NCBI RefSeq assembly: GCF_001640025.1
Contig: NC_031672.1
Coordinates: 3,782,001 to 3,846,000, forward strand
Length of the DNA stretch: 64,000 nucleotides
Reading direction: 5' to 3'
DNA from: Sugiyamaella lignohabitans
Lineage: Eukaryota; Ascomycota; Dipodascomycetes; Dipodascales; Trichomonascaceae
Shown here: piece after piece, positions 18,502 through 28,039 of the stretch
Layout: every line of letters begins with the position of its first letter
Numbering within the stretch: the first letter of the stretch is position 1
The notes under the pieces: generated by a model
The model's input: only the letters and a program-made list of their open reading frames with translations
What the model was told of the DNA's origin: nothing
The model's database searches: none
Program-made: the position numbers and the translations under genes

Positions 18502-19341
18502 ATGATTTTAGAGAAAATGACACGACTCAAGGGCCGGGCCCAGTCGTGCGTGGCTATTAGAAGCCAGAGATATTCAGGTGGGAAAAGTGTGGTGTCCGTA
18601 CCACAGGGATCAGAGTGTGAAGAAAAGTGCAGTGAAACGGTAGATAATTCGACGGCAGCTGAGAGTGATGTTTGTGGTAGTGAGAACAACGACAGCGATG
18701 CTAATGATAACGACGATGATGACGAGGACGACGAGACCAGCAACTCGGCAGCCAGCTCGGCTTCTACGTTTTCTCCAGTCAACGTGGCACTTGTGGTTGT
18801 CCAGGATCTTATAAAGTGTTTTGGTAGACCTAGAGATACCACTAAAACGACACTTAAAAGTCTTAGATCACACGGAGAAGAATGGTATCTCACAGCCAGA
18901 GCGTCGTTTGTGATCAGTACATTACTGCAGCTATGGGAGGCCCGTCTCCAGGGAGTAACATGGCGAAAAAGTTTGTTGTCAGTGGTCAGGAAATTAGGCC
19001 TGCTTCAACTGTATCATTACACATGGAAAGTATTTTTCCGAGCTCTATTGACGGCCCTGAAAATATGTAAAAGCGTGGACCACTCGGAGTACTCAGTAAT
19101 ATATGAGCTATCTGAGTCGCTTATTGCCATCCAGCACGACACTCTACAAAGTGTGCCACCCGACAGAACAGCTTTACAACTAATCCGAACCGGGGTAATT
19201 CGAGCACTCCAACGACATAACATACAGCCGAGTTTTTCCTACAACGAAGACTACACGTATTTCGAGCCGGAGCTAGCACGGTCCCTGTGGAAAATAGCCA
19301 AACGCACCTCCTATCGCTCAGGGGGATCGGCGACGCATTAA
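18502..19341 (+). CDS. Unrecognised protein with acidic N-terminus
   Basis: 279 residues that I cannot assign to a family. Residues ~55-80 form a disordered Asn/Asp run (NDNDDDDEDDE). From ~90 onward the sequence looks folded and mostly helical, with regularly spaced hydrophobic residues, several Trp (EEWYLTARA, LQLWEARLQGVTWRKS) and a basic/hydrophobic segment RKLGLLQLYHYTWKVFFRALL that could be a membrane-facing amphipathic helix. No signal peptide is visible. ATG codons at residues 1 and 6 are both possible starts. The stop lies just before an AT-rich tract. Evidence that it is real: length, composition change and absence of repeat sequence. A lineage-specific gene is likely. Confidence 0.6.
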   Translation: MILEKMTRLKGRAQSCVAIRSQRYSGGKSVVSVPQGSECEEKCSETVDNSTAAESDVCGSENNDSDANDNDDDDEDDETSNSAASSASTFSPVNVALVVVQDLIKCFGRPRDTTKTTLKSLRSHGEEWYLTARASFVISTLLQLWEARLQGVTWRKSLLSVVRKLGLLQLYHYTWKVFFRALLTALKICKSVDHSEYSVIYELSESLIAIQHDTLQSVPPDRTALQLIRTGVIRALQRHNIQPSFSYNEDYTYFEPELARSLWKIAKRTSYRSGGSATH

Positions 19342-19772
19342 CCGTGTTTGCACCAACAATTATCAAAAAAAGACCATTCCTCAAGCATTGCTTATTTATA
19401 AATAAAATAAATCAATTAATTAACTAAAAATTAATTATATTTATAAACCAAAAGTAATTATAAAATAAAATATAATTTCTATAATCAGTTTAAACCAGTT
19501 TCCAGAAGACTCGAAACCAAACCAACCAACAGCCAGTCAGCCAGCCAGCTGAATCGGCCATCACCCCCGTCACAAACCAAACCAAACCCAATTCGCCCAT
19601 TCTCACCCACTCTCACCACCTCCCAGAACCACCCAAGCACGAGCAATTTGCCGACCACTAACCAAAACCGCCGACAGCCGGCAACAAAGCCGCAACACAC
19701 GTCGCACACCGCAAAAACGACCAGTGCTGCCCGCCCCACGATCGCCCCAGGGCCACCTGCGTGACGGGGGTC
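19342..19772. other. AT-rich 3' flank, no gene seen
   Basis: Positions 19385-19480 are strongly AT-rich (TTAATTAA and TATAA motifs) and would suit a 3' end. The remainder is C/A-rich and without a gene. Confidence 0.4.
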
Positions 19773-19932
19773 TGCCTCCGGCGGCTGGGGCTCCGCCCCA
19801 GACCCTGGTTGCTCCTGCTTCGCAGGAGATTACGGGGAAACCGAAACAGAGAGCAGCGGGACGAGACGCAACGACTCGAGCGAAGCGAGAGGAGCCACGG
19901 GGTCTGGGGCGGAGCCCCAGCCGCCGGAGGCA
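19773..19932 (+). repeat. GC foldback element, complete (A-spacer-B, long spacer)
   Basis: Canonical A and B arms separated by an enlarged spacer that still ends GACGCAACGA before the B hairpin. Confidence 0.95.
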
Positions 19933-20784
19933 GCACGCGCCCCTCAAAGAGCAATCCACCTGACCAGCAAAAAAATGAGAGAGAGAGAGCAAGATCGCGC
20001 ACTTGGTTGCTGTGTCAGGCCTGAAAACGACTTGTCCCCCCTGAGACGGCGGGCGCGGTCGCGGCTACCGGATGGCATCCCATTTTACCCCCTGTCAGTT
20101 TGAAGCATTTGCAGCAGGAGTGCATTCAATCCGCACCACAATCACGCGTGTATCTGACTCCTTCCACGCACGTACTACTGGAAGTTCCACACATCACACA
20201 TTCGGCGACAAAAAGTGAAAAATCCAATAAATACCAGGCCCCATCCCTGCACATATTGTCGTTGCACCTTTTCCCGTCCGCCCCCTAGTCATCCTTCCAT
20301 CCTTCAACCAGCAATCGGAAAATTCGCCGACAACCATCTGGATTTATTTCATTACAGGAATTTTTTATTTTTATTTTTCCTAGTTTTGAAATTTCGTATT
20401 TGCTTTCCAGATTTTTTTGATTGTGTGTGTGAATTCTAGTTTATTTTTTTTTGTTACCTGATTATTTTTTTTTTGGTTATTCAAATTTTTCACTATTAAT
20501 AATCTTTTTTTATATTTGGTTTTTTAATTCGAAATAGGATACTCTGCAATTGTCAATATCCTGATTAATTATCCAGTTTAACTAATTACTTCGTAGAGAA
20601 AAAAGAATCCCTTAAAACGTTGACCGTTGAATTCTACGACCTTACTCCCTACCACTTTCTAATCAATAATATCGTTCAATTGGACTGTCTAATATCCATA
20701 TCGACAGTATTAGCATATTAGCACTCGTTGAAACCAACCACCTCCACTACTAGTTAATTTCGAATTGTCGTGTTGCTTTAGTGA
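19933..20784. other. Promoter-proximal region of the KH gene
   Basis: No gene. T-rich tracts (20350-20525) and AT-rich sequence precede the leader of the KH-domain gene. Confidence 0.45.
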
Positions 20785-20880
20785 AGTTCAGTTCAGTTCA
20801 TTCAGTTCAATTCAGTTCAATTCAGTTCAGTTCAGCTCATTTTCACTTCTATTCAGTTCAATTCAGTTGAGTTGAGTTCT
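20785..20880 (+). repeat. Pentamer repeat TTCAG/TTCAA in the KH gene leader
   Basis: More than a dozen copies of TTCAG, TTCAA or TTCAT in near-tandem, 140-235 bp upstream of the ATG at 21019. The position suggests the transcribed 5' leader. Confidence 0.85.
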
Positions 20881-21018
20881 GTCAGTATACATATATATAT
20901 ACGACGAGAAAAGACAACCGAACAAAACACACAAATCCCCAAGGACAACCCCACAGCAGCCTCATTTACAGGCAGCAATATTAGTTGTATCATCCACGAG
21001 GACTCTAAATTCTATACA

Positions 21019-22206
21019 ATGTCTGATTCAGGTGAATCTGTACCGGTATCTGACAATGGCAATTCTGTCAACAGCGGCGACTCTTTGTTTTCCGAGCAAA
21101 TCGCTGCTGCTCCTGTAGTTGATTCCACTACTGCAGGCTCCAATCCCGATGGATCAGTTCTCGACGAGTCCAATCTTGGTGCTCCTGGGTCTAGTACTTC
21201 AGGAGTGTCTGATGAGACTGTTGGTAAGACTATGATCACCATTCGATCTCTCGTAACCTCGAAAGAAGCCGGTGCCATTATTGGCAAGAACGGTAAAAAC
21301 GTTGCTGACTTGCGAGATGAAACCGGTGTTAAAGCCGGTGTATCAAAACCAGTTCGTGGTGTTCATGATAGAGTACTTACTATTACTGGTACCCTTGAAG
21401 GGGTTGCTAGAGCCTATTCAATGGCCGGTCAGACTTTAGTCGATAACCCTCCTACCCTGCCATATGTGCACTCGTTATCACCACCTGCCCCACCAGGAGT
21501 TACTACTGTCAGACTATTAATCCCTCATCAACAGATGGGATCTGTTATTGGCAGACAGGGATTAAAAATCAAGTCTATTCAGGAAAACTCTCGGGTCCGT
21601 ATGGTCGCATCCAAAGAAATGCTGCCTCAATCGACCGAAAGAGTAGTGGAGATCCAGGGAACTCCCGAATCCCTGAAAACCGCTATTTGGGAGGTTGGCA
21701 AGTGTCTTTTGGACGACTGGGAAAGAGCCGCTGGTAGTATTCTTTACGTTCCCCAGCTGCGTCCGCGAGGCGAGGGACCTCTTGACATATCACTTTCGGC
21801 GGTTTCTGGTCGTCACCCCAACAGCACTGGCGGAGCAGGCTTTGCTAGTTCCAACAACGGCGGTGGCTTCAATGGTTCAGCCGGCCGGTTCAACCGAGGA
21901 GGATTTCCTGGTCCCGGCAACCACCTCGTCGCCGGTAATGGCCCTGAGGACGAGCACGATTTCACCGATCAAGAAATCACCATCCCCGCTGATATGGTCG
22001 GATGTATTATTGGCAAAGGAGGCGCCAAGATCCAAGAAATCCGCCGAGAAAGCGGCGCCAAGATCTCCATTGCCAAACAGGCCATTGATGAGAGCGGCGA
22101 GCGACTTTTCACCATCCGCGGCACCCCACAGGCCAACGAACGAGCCCTTTTCCTGCTGTACGAACAGCTCGAGCAGGAGAAGCTCAGAAGATCCGAAGAA
22201 AACTAA
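21019..22206 (+). CDS. Triple KH-domain RNA-binding protein (Pbp2/Hek2/Rnc1-like)
   Basis: 395 residues from the ATG at 21019. The frame is open further upstream, but the extra 49 codons read through leader-like repeat sequence, so I reject the longer start. Three KH domains lie at about 71-140, 162-235 and 317-385, with intact GXXG loops (GKNG, GRQG, GKGG). A Gly/Asn-rich linker (~265-305) separates KH2 and KH3. This is the poly(C)-binding layout of yeast Pbp2 and Hek2/Khd1 and fission yeast Rnc1, which bind mRNAs to control stability, localisation or translation. I cannot say which paralog it represents. It converges with the zinc-binding regulator gene, with a complete foldback element between the two stops. 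Confidence 0.9.
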   Translation: MSDSGESVPVSDNGNSVNSGDSLFSEQIAAAPVVDSTTAGSNPDGSVLDESNLGAPGSSTSGVSDETVGKTMITIRSLVTSKEAGAIIGKNGKNVADLRDETGVKAGVSKPVRGVHDRVLTITGTLEGVARAYSMAGQTLVDNPPTLPYVHSLSPPAPPGVTTVRLLIPHQQMGSVIGRQGLKIKSIQENSRVRMVASKEMLPQSTERVVEIQGTPESLKTAIWEVGKCLLDDWERAAGSILYVPQLRPRGEGPLDISLSAVSGRHPNSTGGAGFASSNNGGGFNGSAGRFNRGGFPGPGNHLVAGNGPEDEHDFTDQEITIPADMVGCIIGKGGAKIQEIRRESGAKISIAKQAIDESGERLFTIRGTPQANERALFLLYEQLEQEKLRRSEEN

Positions 22207-22422
22207 CCACCCTCCACAACACACTCACCACACCACCACTCCACTCACAATACACATCACCACACACAGACACGACATACCGCTTAATTCTTTCCTTAGA
22301 CCTGTTGCTCCTATTACTATTTTATTCCAATTTGTATGTACGTACCTTGCTTTGCTCTGCCCGATTGTTTGAAAAGTTTTACACTGCGAAGATAATAAAA
22401 GTTGACCTCTGACCCCGTCCTC

Positions 22423-22590
22423 TGCCTCCGGCGGCTGGGGCTCCGCCCCAGACCCTGGTTGCTCCTCTCGCTTCGCTCGAGTCGTTGCGTCGACGGTGCC
22501 AGCAGCCCCTACGAAGGACCTCCAACCCCGAAAACCTCCTGCGAAGCAGGAGCCACGGGGTCTGGGGCGGAGCCCCAGCCGCCGGAGGCA
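22423..22590 (-). repeat. GC foldback element between convergent stops (B-spacer-A)
   Basis: Canonical B and A arms with an enlarged spacer containing TCGTTGCGTCGACGGTGCC. It lies 217 bp after the KH gene stop and 46 bp before the end of the minus-strand regulator gene. Confidence 0.95.
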
Positions 22591-22635
22591 GCGACAACCA
22601 CGGAAGAGTCAGTATAAATATTCAGTACATTCCAG

Positions 22636-24609
22636 TTAGATGTCGTCGGCAAGGCCGTGGGGGCCCGTGGTAAAGGCGATGTCGGGTCGCGAGAGGAAGG
22701 GCGTGTCGAATTGGTTTTGGTCGCCGTTGAGAGCGAGGTCTTCTTGCATGACCTGGCGGATGGCGCATTTGGTGAGCTGGCGGCGTTGGGTCTCGATGAC
22801 GCTGATGATTTGCCGCAGCTCGTTCATGTCTTTTTTGGACCGTTTTTTGCCGGTGCGGCCTTCTTCCCGGTTGCGTTCTACGTCGTGTTGTGCTTGGTGA
22901 AGAAACCATGAAGCGTAGTTGTTGCTGGGTCCGGTCGAGCTGTTGACGTTCTGCCACGATTGACACTGGTCGCAGAACCCAATCAACATCCCCGAACCTT
23001 CTTTTTTGTCGGGTCGTTCGCTCATAATAAACGGCAGAGCGTATCGCTGCTTTGTACACGAACGAATGCCGTGGGCAGATTTCATATGGTGGAGATAATT
23101 GCATTGGTCGCGTTTATGCCAGCTTTTACAGCATCCGCAATAACATTCGCGATCTCGTCCCTCGCCAGATCGGTGGTAAAAAGAGTCGTATTGGTTGTTC
23201 GACATGTCAGGGTCGTCTTGTCGGGCATGTGTGATTTGTTGGCCGGGGATCATTTGTGGCATCGACTTGAACTCGGCAAGATCAAAACTGTACCTCTGTT
23301 CAGGTCGAAGGTCTTTCATATGAAACCATTTGTTAAATGGAATGTATCCCAAAGGGTAGCTCACTTCAGCAGGATCCCACGCTTTAAGAAACGGTTTTTT
23401 CTTCTTGATTTTATTATGATTCTTCTGATACCGAGACTTCGTGACCCCGGGAGACTCGTTCATTGCCAAACTATCAATACTACCACAATCACTGACCCGG
23501 TCTCCAGGTCGCAAAACGGCAACAAATAAAGCGGGATATTGACACTCTCGCACCCGGGCCCAAACTGGGCTATATGACGAGTTGCGATGGGTCGTCATCT
23601 GGTAGTCTGTGGGTAACCAGCGGTGTTCAGTAATGTTTTTGAATCCTCTAGATAAATTAATAATATCCGTCTGCTCTCTTAGATTATCAACGGTCTTGAT
23701 TCCAGCTATTGATGCTATCTCGTTTTCAATACAAACTCCTTCTTCCTTCATCATTTGGGCTACTGCGTTACTAGACTCACAGTTGCCGTCAGTGGGACCA
23801 CAGATATAGCTACCGGCGCTATTACATTCAGGATCAGTCGTGCTTAGAATCACCTGGTTACAATCTACCGAGGGATCATATTTGTTGAAAACCCCTTTGG
23901 CAGTTTCCAGCAGGTCATCTACTGATGTTGTTGATGAAGGGAGTTCGGCGAGCGTGGGGAAGGCTCGAAATGTCACATTATTAAGAGGCGATGTTGCTGG
24001 TACAATCCGAGTAGACAGTTTGCCTTTATCCATCAAAGGAGTAGAAATCTCGTCACACTCGCTCGAATCCGAGCCTCCTTTATCCGATTCAAGCTCGATC
24101 TTCAACAATTTACTAATATAATTCTCATCTTTAAGAGGGGCAGACCCAGCCGCCCGTTTGTCTCCGTCCCCGTCCCCGTCTCCATCTCCATCTCCATCTC
24201 CATCTCCGTCTCCTCGTCTATCAATACCCACAATATCCACATTCATCATATCAGGATACGAGCCTGAAATAGTATTAATATCAAACGAGGCCATGGTGCC
24301 AAAATCCCAGTCTGAGCTGTCACCATGCTGTAATTTAAACATATCGTCCATCGACTGGTAAGCGTATGAACCCTGGTATCCAGCAGTATTACTATTAGCA
24401 CCTACAGTCTTTGCATCGTCTTTGACCAGCAAATGGACCTGGCCAAGATCAAACTTGGGAACACTATTATCATCTTCTAGTCGAGAAGAACTGGGGCCGG
24501 TAGAAAATTCCGTGCCAGACGTATCATCACGAAGCTCCTCCCAGTCAGTTATCCACTGGTCGCCACACTCGAATATATCCATGTCGACCGGTTGATGTTG
24601 GCAATACAT
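22636..24609 (-). CDS. Zinc-binding transcription regulator, Rua1 C-terminal domain type
   Basis: 657 residues. The C-terminal region (~370-610) has a Trp/Tyr-rich segment (SYSPVWARVRECQYPALF) followed by a Cys/His module (YCGCCKSWHKRDQCNYLHHM, then HGI) and a second CxxC pair (FCDQCQSWQNV). This resembles the fungal Rua1 C-terminal family (formerly DUF4451), named for a Ustilago regulator; I base this on the motif pattern. The N-terminal half is acidic and disordered, with a (Gly-Asp)n run at ~130-149 encoded by a GA-rich hexanucleotide repeat. A basic KKRSKKDMNELR segment near the C-terminus may be a nuclear signal. Met1 and Met11 are both possible starts. A nuclear DNA-binding regulator is inferred; its targets are unknown. 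Confidence 0.75.
   Translation of the reverse strand: MYCQHQPVDMDIFECGDQWITDWEELRDDTSGTEFSTGPSSSRLEDDNSVPKFDLGQVHLLVKDDAKTVGANSNTAGYQGSYAYQSMDDMFKLQHGDSSDWDFGTMASFDINTISGSYPDMMNVDIVGIDRRGDGDGDGDGDGDGDGDGDKRAAGSAPLKDENYISKLLKIELESDKGGSDSSECDEISTPLMDKGKLSTRIVPATSPLNNVTFRAFPTLAELPSSTTSVDDLLETAKGVFNKYDPSVDCNQVILSTTDPECNSAGSYICGPTDGNCESSNAVAQMMKEEGVCIENEIASIAGIKTVDNLREQTDIINLSRGFKNITEHRWLPTDYQMTTHRNSSYSPVWARVRECQYPALFVAVLRPGDRVSDCGSIDSLAMNESPGVTKSRYQKNHNKIKKKKPFLKAWDPAEVSYPLGYIPFNKWFHMKDLRPEQRYSFDLAEFKSMPQMIPGQQITHARQDDPDMSNNQYDSFYHRSGEGRDRECYCGCCKSWHKRDQCNYLHHMKSAHGIRSCTKQRYALPFIMSERPDKKEGSGMLIGFCDQCQSWQNVNSSTGPSNNYASWFLHQAQHDVERNREEGRTGKKRSKKDMNELRQIISVIETQRRQLTKCAIRQVMQEDLALNGDQNQFDTPFLSRPDIAFTTGPHGLADDI
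24163..24219. repeat. Hexanucleotide repeat coding (Gly-Asp)n
   Basis: About nine units of CC(C/A)TCT/CCCCGT type on the plus strand inside the regulator gene, encoding alternating Gly and Asp. Likely to vary in length between strains. Confidence 0.85.
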
Positions 24610-25398
24610 AATTTCACTTTGCCTTTTTGTTCGCTTCGCTAGCTAACAACCGACAACCAGAGAATGGTCAAAGGACAGCGAGTTACTTAAGTAAGTCATA
24701 CTTTCTGATCGCACCACTTGTCCGCTTACAAAGACATACCCCATAACAAGTTGTCGAGGATTATGGAACCATCCCACACATGTGAGATCTCGGCTCCCTA
24801 CGCGTTATGGTACTTCTGAGATGGAGATTAGGTAGCATAGACCGGTCTGCCTGACCGTCCTCAGCTCTGCCTTCCACCTCTGAAAACTCGAAAATTCCCA
24901 CTCAAAAGTCTCACAAAAACCACACTCCCATTACCAGAACACAGAACACAGAACACAGAAAAAACAGAACTCAGAACTCATTCTTGCTGACAAAGTTCTG
25001 TATCAGCCTCTCCCGAGTGTAGGAACCAGTTGCAGTAACTGCTGCTCGACGAGGCTCGTCTGTCTCCTCTTCTCACACACTCTCACTTCTGACGTCCGCG
25101 ATCATAATCGCAAAACCGATGCTGTGAGCATGTCCCCATCCAGGACATCCACACTCACACACACACACACAGCCACCGGAGGAGCCTGCCATAAACAGCC
25201 GGCAAACTTATGCGCCGCAATTTCGGTTGCCATATTCGTCCTGATCCGAGTTGTCGGATAATTAGGTTGACTGCAGCTGATTCCCACGATAGTCAGGGCA
25301 CACCCGCATCCTCATGCACTACCCGTGCATTATCTCGATAAGGGCAAGGGCATCTCACCCGAGACCCGTGCTCAGGGGGTGGAGTGAACGGGATCTGG
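24610..25398. other. Upstream region of the regulator gene
   Basis: No gene recognised. Contains three tandem AGAACAC units (24936-24956) and a CA microsatellite near 25152-25171. Confidence 0.45.
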
Positions 25399-25502
25399 TG
25401 CCTCCGGCGGCTGGGGAGTTCACTGGGACCCGCGCCCGAAACGACTCGAGCGAAGCGAGAGGAGCCACGGGGTCTGGGGCAGAGCCCCAGCCGCCGGAGG
25501 CA
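25399..25502 (+). repeat. GC foldback element with internally deleted A arm
   Basis: The left arm stops after GCCTCCGGCGGCTGGGG. Spacer-like sequence (CTGGGACCCGCGCCCGAAA) and a full B-type right arm ending at 25502 follow. Confidence 0.9.
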
Positions 25503-25525
25503 GTCGGGGGGGGGGGGGTGGATCG

Positions 25526-25585
25526 TGCCTCCGGCGGCTGGGGCTCTGCCCCAGACCCCGTGGCTCCTCTCGCTTCGCTCGAGTA
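25526..25585 (+). repeat. GC foldback half-element (B arm)
   Basis: A left-hand B arm directly after a 13-G homopolymer (25504-25518), which joins it back-to-back to the preceding right arm. A small remnant (GGGGTCTGGGGCAGC) follows at 25628. Confidence 0.9.
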
Positions 25586-26366
25586 GTTTACGAGAAGCCC
25601 TTGCCGGAGGGTTCGGCGTGAGCATAGCGGGGTCTGGGGCAGCGGGGGTATGCCAGGTTCTTCCTGGTTCCATCGGAAGCGATGCATATGCAGCAACTGA
25701 AAGGAAAAAATAAGGGTCCTCAACAAGCAGGCAGCTGTTCCTGACAGAGAGACACCGACGACCAATCGCAGCAAGTGGTGCGTGGGGGGTGAAAGTTAAT
25801 TTCGACGCTTCGGGTTTGACCTGCTTTTATATTGTAATTGACTAAGAGTTAGGTAATCGCGGTCAGGGTAAATGACGGCATGTCCGGGCTCAATTGTGGA
25901 TAGCACGAGCAGACTAAGGACGTCGTTGTTGTTGGCAATTCCAGCTCGGTTGTTGGTTTGTGTTTAGTACAATTGAAAAGAACAGGATAAAAGATGAGGG
26001 TCCCGTGTCATCAGAAGCACGCAGAAACTCCGCTGCGTCCCGTTTGTAAACGCGGGCGGCACGAATTGTCCCGTAACCGGCGTAGGGCCAGGTGCTTATT
26101 TATCCATCGGACCACTTAGTTCCGATTCAGGCACCAGGCGCGGACGACTGTGCCGCGCTTGGCTGGCCCTGACTGGCTGCTTCGGATGCCCATGCACCGG
26201 GACCTGCTGAAATTTGGGGTTAGGTCTGGTTCCCGGGTAGTCTGGTAAGGTACCCCTGGCTGCTAGCCAGCCAAGCCAGGCCGGCCTGCTGGGGTGAGCA
26301 GGTGCGGGTGGGCTGCTGCCGGGTTTGCTGGGGTGCTGCTGCTGGTACTGGTGGTGGTCGATTGTT
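25586..26366. other. Upstream region of TAL1
   Basis: No gene recognised. Sequence becomes G/C-rich with GCTGG/CCAGC motifs before the TAL1 TATA box. Confidence 0.4.
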
Positions 26367-26376
26367 TATATATAAA
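26367..26376 (+). promoter_or_regulatory. TATA box of TAL1
   Basis: TATATATAAA, 119 bp before the TAL1 ATG, followed by a CT-rich tract (26405-26430), the usual layout of a strongly expressed yeast promoter. Confidence 0.7.
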
Positions 26377-26485
26377 GGCCCGGAACCCCACAAAGGGACG
26401 CATCTTCTTCTTCTCTTCTTCTGTTTCTTTGGTCAATTTTTTTCACTTTAACCAGCCATTGAAAAAAGTCACACACACCTTAACA

Positions 26486-27680
26486 ATGTCTTCCAACTCT
26501 TTAGAATACTTAAAGGCCACTGGCACTGTTGTCGTCACCGACACCGGTGAATTCGAATGTGAGTATTTTTCAAGGTGTGGGGGGTTGTGCCTCCGGCGGC
26601 TGGGGCTTCGCCCCAGACCCTGTGGCTCCTGCTTCGCAGGAGTTTTTGGCTCTAGCGACCATCGACGCAACCGACTCGAGCGAAGCGAGAGGAGCCACGG
26701 GGTCTGGGGCAGAGCCCCAGCCGCCGGAGGCAGTGGTCAACTGGAGCAATTGCCCGAGCCAGTAACTAACAGAGCGTTAAGCCATTGCCAAGTACAAGCC
26801 TCAAGACGCCACTACCAACCCTTCGTTGATTTTGGCTGCTGCTAAGAAGCCCGCTTACGCTGCTTTGATTGAGAAGGCTGTTGAGGCTGCTAAGAGCAAG
26901 GGCTCTTCTCCTGCCGAGAAGGCCAGTGCTGCTTTGGACATTCTTCTTGTTGAGTTTGGTACCGAGATTCTTAAGATTGTTCCTGGCCGTGTTTCCACCG
27001 AGGTCGATGCTCGTCTTTCTTTCGATAAGGAGGCTACTATTAAGAAGGCTTTGGAGCTCATTGACTTGTACAAGTCCAAGGGTATTTCCAAGGATCGTGT
27101 TTTGATCAAGATCGCTTCTACTTGGGAGGGTATCCAAGCTGCTCGTGAGCTCGAGGCCAAGCACGGAATCCACGTCAACTTGACTTTGTTGTTCTCGTTT
27201 GTGCAAGCCGTTGCTGCCGCCGAGGCCAATGCCACTCTTATCTCCCCCTTCGTTGGCCGTATCTTGGATTGGTACAAGGCTTCGACCGGAAAGACCTACG
27301 AGTCTTCTGAGGACCCCGGTGTCCACTCTGTTAAGGGTATCTACAACTACTACAAGAAGTTCGGTTACAAGACCATTGTCATGGGTGCTTCTTTCAGAAA
27401 CACTGGTGAGATCAAGGAGCTTGCCGGTGTTGATTTCTTGACCATCTCGCCCAGTTTGCTCGAGGAGTTGTACAACTCGACCGAGGCTCTTCCCAAGAAG
27501 CTCGACGCCGCCTCGGCCTCGTCGCTTGACCTGCAAAAGGTCTCGTACGTTGACGACGAGCCCAGCTTCCGTTTCCTGCTCAACGAGGACCAAATGGCCA
27601 CCGAAAAGTTGTCCGACGGTATCCGCAAGTTCTCTGCCGACTGCGTCACTCTCCTCAAGCTCTTGGAATCCAAGTTCTAA
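26486..27680 (+). CDS. TAL1: Transaldolase, split gene
   Basis: Exon 1 is 26486-26558 ([20 protein letters not shown] then GEFE) and exon 2 is 26782-27680, joined within a Ser codon; the product has 323 residues against 335 in S. cerevisiae. Transaldolase transfers a dihydroxyacetone unit between sugar phosphates in the non-oxidative pentose phosphate pathway, in the cytosol. Signatures include [28 protein letters not shown], the Schiff-base lysine region [16 protein letters not shown] (Lys ~134), [14 protein letters not shown] and [16 protein letters not shown]. The 223-nt intron has a GTGAGT donor, a TAACTAAC branch site and a TTAAG acceptor, and is mostly one foldback element. Codon bias is strong, as expected for high expression. 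Near-certain. Confidence 0.97.
26588..26732 (+). repeat. GC foldback element inside the TAL1 intron (A-spacer-B)
   Basis: A complete element with both arms, filling 145 of the 223 intron bases. Its spacer includes CGACCATCGACGCAACCGA. Confidence 0.97.
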
Positions 27681-27766
27681 GTAATTTATCGCTCTTTACT
27701 GTAATGACCGTGGTGTAAAAATCAATTCTTTAATTTCCTTTCCTGGATCGTTGACGGGTGGGTTCC

Positions 27767-27903
27767 TGCCTCCGGCGGCTGGGGCGTTGCCCCAGACCCC
27801 TTTGCTCCTGCTTCGCAGGAGTTAATGGGACCCGAGACGGAAACGACTCGAGCGGAGCGAGAGGAGCCACGGGGTCTGGGGCGGAGCCCCAGCCGCCGGA
27901 GGC
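27767..27903 (+). repeat. GC foldback element 3' of TAL1, last copy in the window
   Basis: A compact canonical element (A arm, spacer TTAATGGGACCCGAGACGG, B arm), 86 bp past the TAL1 stop. No recognisable copy occurs to its right. Confidence 0.96.
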
Positions 27904-28039
27904 TGGCCCCGTCCCCATATTCAGTTTGCGATGGAAGGAATGGCCTCTTGTTCCGTATTTGGTGAGCAAAATCGTCGCAATTGTTCAAGAGTGCCGTGAT
28001 TGGACGGATATGAACCAGCTTGACTTGTGCTGCGATACT

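Noticed and set aside
18348..18893. 181-codon minus frame with a Ser run
   Set aside because: Its Ser run is the complement of the Asp/Asn run in the plus-strand gene at 18502-19341.
20872..21018. 49-residue N-terminal extension of the KH protein
   Set aside because: It reads through leader-like repetitive sequence; the ATG at 21019 fits the family and the context better.
26766..27593. 275-codon minus-strand frame opposite TAL1
   Set aside because: Antisense shadow of a strongly codon-biased gene; TAL1 on the plus strand is certain.
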